From Opitutaceae bacterium (GTDB lineage Bacteria; Verrucomicrobiota; Verrucomicrobiia; Opitutales; Opitutaceae): a stretch of DNA of 41,904 bases. Position numbers and translations under genes: made by a program. The DNA lies in NCBI GenBank assembly GCA_018402455.1, contig JAGYIG010000030.1, positions 1 to 41,904 of the forward strand, in the 5' to 3' direction. The notes beneath the pieces were generated by a model. It searched no databases. It saw only the letters and a list, made by a program, of their open reading frames with translations, and was not told the origin of the DNA. This document shows positions 17,534-24,376 of the stretch, in pieces (the stretch's first letter is position 1; every line of letters starts with the position of its first letter).

Positions 17534-18121
17534 ATGCCTTCTTCAGAATCGATTAACTCCAAGAGTCACGAAGACTTCCTCCGGCTTTTCACCGCCAGTG
17601 AATCGACTCTGCGCGCCTATATTCGGCGGCTCGTTCCATCGCAAAACGACGCCTCGGAGATATCTCAAAACACCACCATCGTGCTCTGGCAGAAATTTGG
17701 CGTTTTCGTCAAAAAACACCCCAACTACAATTCGGCAGACCAAACCAAGGAAGACATCCAGCTGCATTTCAAACGATGGGCCATGGTCGTGGCTCGTTAC
17801 GAAGTACTCAGCTGGCGGCGCGACAAATTCCGGGACCGCCATGTTTTTTCCGAAGACCTTATCAAAAAACTCGCAACCGATTCCCAAGAGAACGGATCGA
17901 CCCTGGAAAACCAACTTCTCGCTTTGGAGTCGTGTTTGGAAAAGATCCCCGCAGAGCGCCGCAGTTTGGTGCTTGAAGCCTACTCGGCTCGCAACAAACC
18001 ACAGGAAATCGCCAAACGCCAGGGAGGAACATTGAACGGTTTTTACCAATGGCTGCATCGCATTCGTCTAACACTGCTCAAGTGCGTTAAACAGACTTTG
18101 GAGGCCCAGGCCCGATCATGA
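17534..18121 (+). CDS. ECF-type RNA polymerase sigma factor (Rhodopirellula/Verrucomicrobium type)
   Basis: A 195-residue sigma-70 family factor of the group found in Planctomycetota and Verrucomicrobiota. Region 2 spans about residues 12-95 (FLRLFTASESTLRAYIRRLV, then SEISQNTTIVLWQKF and WAMVVARYEVLSWRRDKFRD). Region 4 spans about 125-190 (LESCLEKIPAERRSLVLEAY followed by a helix-turn-helix-like segment ending in GFYQWLHRIRLTLLKCV). It would direct RNA polymerase to a small set of promoters. Its stop overlaps the start of the FecR-like gene by four bases (ATGA at 18118-18121), so the pair is translationally coupled, the usual sign of a sigma/anti-sigma pair. The ATG at 17534 follows GTAGAG, only a weak ribosome site. 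Confidence 0.9.
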   Translation: MPSSESINSKSHEDFLRLFTASESTLRAYIRRLVPSQNDASEISQNTTIVLWQKFGVFVKKHPNYNSADQTKEDIQLHFKRWAMVVARYEVLSWRRDKFRDRHVFSEDLIKKLATDSQENGSTLENQLLALESCLEKIPAERRSLVLEAYSARNKPQEIAKRQGGTLNGFYQWLHRIRLTLLKCVKQTLEAQARS

Positions 18122-19506
18122 CACGCGACGAAGAACAACTATTTTGCGATTATGCCGCCGAGCAGATTTCCGAAGCGGATTTTCGCCGACTGCACACGCT
18201 TCTGGAGCGAGACCCGCAACTGCGCATCGCTTTTCTGGAATACATGAACACGTGCGCCTTTCTTGAAGATGCCGCCAGCTATTCCGAGGAGCTCCTCCAC
18301 CATTCGACCGAATCGGAACCCGATTCGAACTCTCGCGATCCCTCCCTAGCCAAGCTTCTCAAGTTTCCGACTTGGGCGATCGCCGCAGCCGCTGCCGTGG
18401 TCCTCGCTGTCGGGACATGGACCCTGGGGCCAAGCGCCCAACCTGATTCCATCACCACCCGTGTGATTGCCAGTCATAATGTGTCGGCCGCTCCGGGTAG
18501 CCAAGTATTCACGGTTGGCGAAGAACTTCAGCTCCACGCCATTGCGCTGGAAAGCGGACTGGTCCGACTCGAAATACCCCGCGGGGTCATGTTCGATATC
18601 TTCGGACCGGCCAAAGGTTATTTCGAAAACGAGACTCGCTTCCATCTCGAATCCGGTCGCGTGAATGTCGATGTAGGTCCGCGGGGCAAAGGTTTCACCA
18701 TCGTCACGGCCAACGCTGAAATCGTCGATCTGGGCACTCGATTCGGCGTTGATGTCGACCAGAATGCCGACGCCAAAGTGGCGGTCTTCTCCGGTGAAGT
18801 TGAAGTGCACTCCGGAGGAGGACCCTCTGATCTCCGACTTCTCACCGAAGGCGAAGGGGTTCACGTCGATTCCGGTGGCAAGTCGTCCCGTTTGATGTCG
18901 ATCATCATGCCCGATGAAGCGGATACCGGCCAACCTCAATTAAACCAATCCAGTCGGTTCGAGATTCGCGACAACCTCACCAGCCAGGACAACCTGCGCT
19001 ACTACGGCATCATTAATGGGGGTATGCGCGCAGGGGCCAAGGTTTACACCACCCATCCTTCGGTGCGATGGAGAGGTTCGTCTCAGGAACCCTTTCCCGA
19101 CGAAATCGTCGGAGCAGATCTGATTCAAACTTTCAATAATGACCGCAACAATGAGCGGCTCAGCATCGACATAAGCGTCCATACGGACTCCACCCTCTTT
19201 GTGATCTTTGATGATCGGTATGCTCCCCCTGCCTGGCTGCAGGACAATTTCATCGATACGGGTAAAACCGTCCTATCCGGCCCCTGGAAACCGGTCGCGA
19301 TCGTTCATGATATTCTGCCTGACTCGCAGGGGAATTTTTACGTGACCTACCGGATCTGGAAAACCCAGCTAGATGCTCACCAAACCATCGCTCTAGGTGA
19401 ATCGATCGATCCTGAGTTCCGCGACAACCTGAGAGCGATGTATGGCATCGCCCTCAAGCCTTCCCCACCCGCCGAAACAGAATCCATCGCGATCCTGCAA
19501 CCCTAA
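18118..19506 (+). CDS. FecR-like anti-sigma factor with a long C-terminal extension
   Basis: A 462-residue membrane protein. The cytoplasmic N-terminus (1-80) likely binds the sigma factor. One membrane helix follows (about 85-103, WAIAAAAAVVLAVGTWTL). The FecR domain is at about 135-235 and includes RGVMFDIFGPAKGYFE, FTIVTANAEIVDLGTRFGV and VAVFSGEVEV. Beyond it lies an unusual region of about 190 residues (about 270-460) with sequence like YYGIINGGMRAGAKVYTTHP and GPWKPVAIVHDILPD. This part looks like a beta-rich extracytoplasmic domain that I cannot name; it might sense a glycan. In this group, FecR proteins often end in a carbohydrate-binding or LamG-like domain, but I cannot show that here. 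It converges with the DUF1080 gene. Confidence 0.85.
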   Translation: MTRDEEQLFCDYAAEQISEADFRRLHTLLERDPQLRIAFLEYMNTCAFLEDAASYSEELLHHSTESEPDSNSRDPSLAKLLKFPTWAIAAAAAVVLAVGTWTLGPSAQPDSITTRVIASHNVSAAPGSQVFTVGEELQLHAIALESGLVRLEIPRGVMFDIFGPAKGYFENETRFHLESGRVNVDVGPRGKGFTIVTANAEIVDLGTRFGVDVDQNADAKVAVFSGEVEVHSGGGPSDLRLLTEGEGVHVDSGGKSSRLMSIIMPDEADTGQPQLNQSSRFEIRDNLTSQDNLRYYGIINGGMRAGAKVYTTHPSVRWRGSSQEPFPDEIVGADLIQTFNNDRNNERLSIDISVHTDSTLFVIFDDRYAPPAWLQDNFIDTGKTVLSGPWKPVAIVHDILPDSQGNFYVTYRIWKTQLDAHQTIALGESIDPEFRDNLRAMYGIALKPSPPAETESIAILQP

Positions 19507-19547
19507 GCTTCGATCTGATGGCTGGGCTCGCAGAACCTGACGATCGA

Positions 19548-19561
19548 GGAACTAGAGTTCC
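19548..19561. terminator. 14-base palindrome at a convergent gene end
   Basis: GGAACT-AG-AGTTCC is perfectly symmetrical and overlaps the stop codon of the DUF1080 gene (19552-19554). Just upstream CTTCGATC (19507-19514 region) can pair with GATCGAGG (19542-19549). The 45-base convergent gap may end transcription from both sides, but no T-run is seen. Confidence 0.25.
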
Positions 19562-20274
19562 TTGATCCTGATGTTGCGGAACCACGCGCCATGCCCGTGA
19601 TCCTGTAACGCGATGTGACCGGAATCAGTGGTGCCAAAGTCTTTCCATTTGGCAAATTTGGCGGCGGCTACCTGCGCGTTCCATTTTAGGCTGTGCATCT
19701 CAAATTCTGCCGTCAATGCCCCGTTCAGAAAATACTGCACATGGTTGCCCACGACCAAAATACGGCTGCTGTTCCACTCTCCGATCGGCTTCATAACATC
19801 GGCCCGCGGAGCCTCAATCGCATAATGGGAACCGGTATATTCTTCCCTGGTGACAGGCTGCCCCTTGCTGCCCCGAAAGCCCTCGTTGTCCAAAATCTGA
19901 TACTCAGGTCCGGTCAGGTAGGGCATCCTTGGGCCTTCCTTCACGTGATACATCACGCCCGAGTTTGAGCCCGGTTCGATCTTCCATTCAAAACGCAGGT
20001 CGAAATCCTTAAACTGCCGTTCCGAAATAACGTTGATGTAGTGGTCAGGCTCAGAACCACCGCGCAGCACCAACTCACCATCCACGACGCTCCAAGCAGC
20101 GGTAATGTCGGCTCCCAGATATCCTCGCCACCCCCCGAGACTGACCCCATCAAACAACGAAGTCCAATCGGACCCTTCGTGAATTTCGCCGGAGGCGTTT
20201 TTACCAGCTGCACTGCCAATTGAAAAAAGCGCCAGACTGGCTGACAGCGTGATGAGGATTTTGATTCGATTCAT
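19552..20274 (-). CDS. DUF1080 protein (3-keto-disaccharide hydrolase family), secreted
   Basis: A 240-residue secreted protein with signal peptide MNRIKILITLSASLALFSIG. It is a single concanavalin-like DUF1080 domain: WTSLFDGVSLGGWRG (about 37-51), FKDFDLRFEWKIEPGSNSGV (about 92-111), GPEYQILDNEGF, and a C-terminal HIALQDHGHGAWFRNIRIKEL. Characterised DUF1080 proteins cleave 3-keto-glycosides made by a C3-specific dehydrogenase. Here it is the last gene of a minus-strand run that also holds a GMC dehydrogenase, its small subunit and a TIM-barrel protein, which is exactly that context. The gap to the small-subunit gene is 168 bases. Confidence 0.92.
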   Translation of the reverse strand: MNRIKILITLSASLALFSIGSAAGKNASGEIHEGSDWTSLFDGVSLGGWRGYLGADITAAWSVVDGELVLRGGSEPDHYINVISERQFKDFDLRFEWKIEPGSNSGVMYHVKEGPRMPYLTGPEYQILDNEGFRGSKGQPVTREEYTGSHYAIEAPRADVMKPIGEWNSSRILVVGNHVQYFLNGALTAEFEMHSLKWNAQVAAAKFAKWKDFGTTDSGHIALQDHGHGAWFRNIRIKEL

Positions 20275-20442
20275 GAAATTACGATTTCCCTAGCCCTACC
20301 CGCCGGATTTGGCCGCGTAGCCGGTCCACGGGTTCCATCGCTGGTGAGTACGATCTTCGGCGACATTTCCTCGGCCGGTCATAACTACCGATTGGGTTCC
20401 ACCAAAAAGGTGCGACTTGGGCGGGCGGCATCGGCGTTTCGT

Positions 20443-21099
20443 TCAACTGACCGTCTGGGTCACGCCCACGCGATCCAGCACCTCCTGGGGCGGACCGTCG
20501 AAAGACGGCAATGGAACGTTCCCCACATAACCGATAGCTTTCCAGCCAGCCGGTGTCCCGTAGTAGGCCCCCATGCAAAGTGAGGTGAATTCATGAAGAA
20601 ACCCCTGGGCTTTTTTAAGCTGAGGTTCATCCCCCTGCTGCGCCATGATCGCATCCAGGATTCCCGTGCTCTGCCGGGCCGACAGTTTCTCAAAATCCCG
20701 GCCAAACCGGGCCTGGCTCAGCTCATCCATCAACTTCAATCCCGGGATGATTTTTTTCCGGGATGATTGTTGATTGGGATACGGCGCACTCACCCATTCA
20801 TCGATAAAATCAGGCACCCGCAAGGCACTCGCGGCGGGACCAAATTCATCCTCGGGAAGAATCAAATCAGCGAGAAAAGTCACCAGCCCCCGTTCCTTAG
20901 GCTTCAAAGTCAGGGGCCATACATCACCCGGCTGATAGATTTTGGTGAGGTTGGGGTCGGTGCCATACCCAGCAGGCAATGAGCTCATGTCTTCCGCCCA
21001 CAATCTACTGCGTCCCAATTGCGTCGCCGCCGCCGCGGTGGCGAACCATTTGAGCACGACGCGGCGCGAGATTCGTTCGGGTGATTGATCGGTTTTCAT
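20443..21099 (-). CDS. Gluconate 2-dehydrogenase subunit 3-like small subunit, Tat signal
   Basis: A 218-residue small subunit of an FAD-dependent sugar dehydrogenase (gluconate 2-dehydrogenase subunit 3 family). The ATG at 21097-21099 was chosen because it gives a normal Tat leader, ISRRVVLKWFATAAAATQLG; the frame is open further upstream but overlaps the GMC gene. The mature part has the family pattern TFLADLILPEDEFGPAASALRVPDFIDEWV. In characterised systems this subunit carries the export signal for its partner flavoprotein, which lacks one. The start lies 16 bases after the GMC stop, so the two are clearly one operon. Confidence 0.9.
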   Translation of the reverse strand: MKTDQSPERISRRVVLKWFATAAAATQLGRSRLWAEDMSSLPAGYGTDPNLTKIYQPGDVWPLTLKPKERGLVTFLADLILPEDEFGPAASALRVPDFIDEWVSAPYPNQQSSRKKIIPGLKLMDELSQARFGRDFEKLSARQSTGILDAIMAQQGDEPQLKKAQGFLHEFTSLCMGAYYGTPAGWKAIGYVGNVPLPSFDGPPQEVLDRVGVTQTVS

Positions 21100-21115
21100 C
21101 TTATTGCCCGCGGGG

Positions 21116-22915
21116 TTAAAGGTTACCCTTGGCCGATTCCTCGATGATGTGATCGGCACAACGCCAAGCGAGGGCCATGATCGTGAGGGTGGGATTCTTG
21201 TCCGCATTCGAGACGAACGACGTGGCATCGCACAGAAAGAGGTTTTTCACATCCCAAGTTTGGCTCCATTTGTTGCACACTGAATCGCGGGGGTCCACCC
21301 CCATGCGAGCGCCTCCCACTTCATGCTTCACATTCCCGCCCGGTCGGATCAGGTCGTAGCCGGACTTGGCCAGAGGTTGGGTGACAGTCCCCCCCATCTC
21401 TTCAATCATCGCGGCAAACGTCTTCTGACCGTGGAGCGCCATATTCAGTTCATTCTCGGACCACTTCCAATGCCAGCGCACAACAGGAACTCCCCATTTG
21501 TCTTTTACCACAGGGTCGATCTCAGCGTAACACTGCTCGTTGGGGATCATCTCCCCCCGACCGGCGAGAGTGATAAACGATCCGTAATAGCGTCGGGCCT
21601 CTTGTTTTAATTTCGTGCCATATTGTCCCCGAAGATACCCCATCGGGACCGGACTGTAGCCCCCCGGCATGCTCCGGGTCGCTCCGATTTCGATATGATA
21701 GCCGCGGGCGAAATCGAGTTGACCGCGACGTTGGGCCTCGTATCCCCACCACGGACTGTAAACGTGGCTGCCTCCCGCGCCGTCCTCGTTGTGCGGAGGG
21801 AGGTTTTCCAACGCCGGAATCTGGCCCTTGACGCTCATGGCCACTGTATCCGTGATATACTTCCCAACTAAGCCACTGCGATTCGCGATCCCGTCCGGGA
21901 ACTGATTGCTCTTGGAATTCAGGAGGATCCTCACCGTCTCACCACTGCTCGCGGCGAGGACCACGGCCTTACCCTTCACGCGCTCTTCTCGACCGGTGCT
22001 TTTATCGATGAAAAGCACCCCATTCGCCTTGCCATTCTTTCCTACGGTGACTTCCCGAACGTGAGCGTTGGCGATGATATCGAGATTGCCCGTCTCGAGC
22101 GCCGGTGGCAAATGCACCGTCGTGCTTTGATAAGTCGCTCTGATGCTGCAACCACGGTAACACGGCGTGGCCCAGAAACAAGCCGCCCGACTCCGCATCG
22201 ATTTCGCCACGATGTCCTGCGCCCATTTGTTGCCCGGATGAAGTTTGGCGGGGATCGTATCCGCATCCAAGGGTTTGGTTAAAACCGCCCGATGAATCGA
22301 TACCACCGGCACACCTACTTTTTTACCCGCCTTTTGGGTCAACAGATCACCGATCCGTGCTTTCGGCGGAGGCTGCAATATACCGGGCGGAGAATCCGGA
22401 GTGTTTTCCATACCCTGATTGGCCCCATGCACGCCTATCAACATCTCGACCTTATCGTAATAAGGGGCGACTTCCTCATAGGTTATCGGCCAATCCCAAC
22501 CCAAACCATCATAGCTGTAGGGTTTAAAATCGTAGGGCCCGTTGCGTAGGGAAATACGCCCCCAATGGTTGGTGCGCCCCCCCATCATCCGGGCCCGCCA
22601 CCAGGTAAACTGCTCATGCTTGTCCGTGCTGCCTTGCGTATAGGGTTCGCCGGGCACGCTCCAGCCTCCGTCGACTGTCGCATCCCAAAAACCCATATCC
22701 TTGTCTGGAGTCGGTGCCCCACCCAGCGGGGTCTGGTCGGCCCGGTTAAACATCGGCGTCTCCGATTGCGGATCGTAGGAACGCCCAGCCTCCAACATCG
22801 CACATTTTAACCCAGCCAATGTCAGCGTGTAGGCCATCTGACCGCCCCCGGCCCCTGATCCCACTATGACGACGTCGTATTCGGGTTTGGCTTGATCAAT
22901 GGAAATGGTGGGCAT
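21116..22915 (-). CDS. GMC-family FAD sugar dehydrogenase (candidate glycoside 3-dehydrogenase)
   Basis: A 599-residue flavoprotein with an FAD-binding GSGAGGG motif at residues 19-25 and LEAG at 41-44. The C-terminus contains HEVGGARMG, NLFLCDATSFVSNADKNPTLT, with the His and Asn expected for GMC catalysis. Start ATG at 22913-22915 was chosen since it leaves the Rossmann strand near the N-terminus; an earlier in-frame start only adds 16 residues. It has no signal peptide and presumably leaves the cell attached to the Tat-borne small subunit encoded 16 bases downstream. Together with DUF1080 and TIM-barrel proteins, it fits a dehydrogenase that oxidises C3 of a glycoside. No cytochrome c subunit gene is beside it, so its electron acceptor is unknown. 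Confidence 0.9.
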   Translation of the reverse strand: MPTISIDQAKPEYDVVIVGSGAGGGQMAYTLTLAGLKCAMLEAGRSYDPQSETPMFNRADQTPLGGAPTPDKDMGFWDATVDGGWSVPGEPYTQGSTDKHEQFTWWRARMMGGRTNHWGRISLRNGPYDFKPYSYDGLGWDWPITYEEVAPYYDKVEMLIGVHGANQGMENTPDSPPGILQPPPKARIGDLLTQKAGKKVGVPVVSIHRAVLTKPLDADTIPAKLHPGNKWAQDIVAKSMRSRAACFWATPCYRGCSIRATYQSTTVHLPPALETGNLDIIANAHVREVTVGKNGKANGVLFIDKSTGREERVKGKAVVLAASSGETVRILLNSKSNQFPDGIANRSGLVGKYITDTVAMSVKGQIPALENLPPHNEDGAGGSHVYSPWWGYEAQRRGQLDFARGYHIEIGATRSMPGGYSPVPMGYLRGQYGTKLKQEARRYYGSFITLAGRGEMIPNEQCYAEIDPVVKDKWGVPVVRWHWKWSENELNMALHGQKTFAAMIEEMGGTVTQPLAKSGYDLIRPGGNVKHEVGGARMGVDPRDSVCNKWSQTWDVKNLFLCDATSFVSNADKNPTLTIMALAWRCADHIIEESAKGNL

Positions 22916-23021
22916 GGCAAAAAAGGAATGGGGGGGCGAAATCGGCACCGCAAAGCGCCTCAATTATTCACCCCGCGGGTTAAGGTAATTTTACGGAAAA
23001 CCTTGTCGGGGCAGTTGGATA

Positions 23022-24101
23022 TCATCCGAGCAGCTCTCGCAGCGTGCGAATGCTCTTCGTGAACTCAGCCTTTTGATGACGTTGATCAAAGGTCTTTTGA
23101 TCTTCACCCGCCGCCGGTGTGGCGAAGGGCAAAGCATGCCCCTTTTTGACCAATCGGAGAAAGTCCACGATGTCGGCCGCCTTCACGTGAGGAAATCCCT
23201 CCCAAAATTCATCCGTTAGGTAGGGAATAGGTCGGGGGGAATTCGAAATAGACTCCACAAAAAGGGGCACCTCCGGACAGTGGTGACGCAACAATCCCGT
23301 GAACGCAGGCACGTCCATCAATCCCTCTCCGATCGCCGTCCATTGGAAGGTCGCCCCTCCTTCACTCGCCCAGACCATGTAGTCACGCACACTCATGCAT
23401 CGCACGTGCGGACCCAGTTTTTTCAGATGCTCCAGCGGGTCTTCCATCGACCACAGGGCGTTGCCTGGATCCAGCATCGCGCCCAACAAGTCACTGCCCA
23501 CGTCATGAATCAACCCCAGCACTTCATCTGAGCGCGTGTCGCCGGCGTGGTTCTCAAAGGCAAACGTCACCCCTGCGTCTTCGGCTCGACGGCGCACCGC
23601 TTTCAAGTTCTTGGCCGTCTCGGCCAGACGGGCTTCGATACCGCCATCGGTGTAACGATCTTCGATCGACCCAATTCGACAGTTCACGGTCGGCGAACCC
23701 AAGATTTTCGCCACTTCGATTCCTCGGACAAGGGCCTCTTGCGCGGTGCCATATTGAGTGCTGAACCTCACGGCACCTTCACTGATTCCACCCACTCCGA
23801 TGCGGATAATGACACCTTTACTATCCGCCAGGGCTTTCACCTCACGGAGATGAGCGGGCTCCAGACTATCGAAATAATGAAAGCCGTTTAGCAGCACCGC
23901 ACCGAGTCCTTGTTCCGCAGCATATTTGATCAATTGCGGCGCCTTCCATTTCATGCCCCGGACCGAATGAGCATCCAACCCCAACAGGGGTTGGGTTGAC
24001 GGGGCACTGGCAGCGCGCGCCATCGCACCCGTCGAAACCGCCCCGGCGATCATGGACAAACGGCCTAATGCTTCCCGCCGCGATAGGGTTGTCTTGGGCA
24101 T
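23022..24101 (-). CDS. Tat-exported sugar phosphate isomerase/epimerase-like TIM-barrel protein
   Basis: A 359-residue protein of the AP-endonuclease-2/xylose-isomerase-like family with a Tat leader (MPKTTLSRREALGRLSMIAG). ATG 24099-24101 was preferred; an in-frame ATG at 24122 would add seven residues. Candidate metal ligands are the glutamate in FAFENHAGD, the aspartate in AMLDPGNALWS and the glutamate in LFVESISNSP. Family members include 3-keto-sugar epimerases and deglycosylating lyases. The protein is exported, so a role on extracellular 3-keto-glycosides is more likely than phosphosugar metabolism. It is the first gene of a probable operon with the GMC dehydrogenase (106-base gap), its small subunit and the DUF1080 gene. 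A palindromic operator lies 133 bases upstream. Confidence 0.87.
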   Translation of the reverse strand: MPKTTLSRREALGRLSMIAGAVSTGAMARAASAPSTQPLLGLDAHSVRGMKWKAPQLIKYAAEQGLGAVLLNGFHYFDSLEPAHLREVKALADSKGVIIRIGVGGISEGAVRFSTQYGTAQEALVRGIEVAKILGSPTVNCRIGSIEDRYTDGGIEARLAETAKNLKAVRRRAEDAGVTFAFENHAGDTRSDEVLGLIHDVGSDLLGAMLDPGNALWSMEDPLEHLKKLGPHVRCMSVRDYMVWASEGGATFQWTAIGEGLMDVPAFTGLLRHHCPEVPLFVESISNSPRPIPYLTDEFWEGFPHVKAADIVDFLRLVKKGHALPFATPAAGEDQKTFDQRHQKAEFTKSIRTLRELLG

Positions 24102-24234
24102 AATCGGGTCTGAGTGCAGCATTGGGGGTTTGTCTGAAAGGGGTTTGAAAGTGCGGCGCACATCGCTTGCCGAGCAGGCCGCGAAGGAGTCGCTAAAACT
24201 CCGATACTCTGAGCGAAATCCTCATCTCTTGTGA

Positions 24235-24257
24235 TTGTCAACTGTTAACAGTTTATC
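24235..24257 (-). promoter_or_regulatory. Candidate promoter with 17-bp palindromic operator (site 2)
   Basis: TTGTCAACTGTTAACAG (24235-24251) differs from site 1 (2687-2703) only at the centre and the last base. Read on the minus strand, a -10-like GATAAA (24252-24257) abuts the site, the same arrangement as at site 1. It lies in the 275-base gap between the large glycoside hydrolase gene and the TIM-barrel gene and would repress the latter and its followers. Confidence 0.5.
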
Positions 24258-24376
24258 CAAACTTCGATCTTCGTCGAGAGCATCAGCCGTATCGTCGCAG
24301 GCTCTTTTTTTCGAATGGCCGACTTTGGGGTCGTTTCCAATCGGGTCGTCCTCAGCTCTTGCCCGAATGCCGCCGT

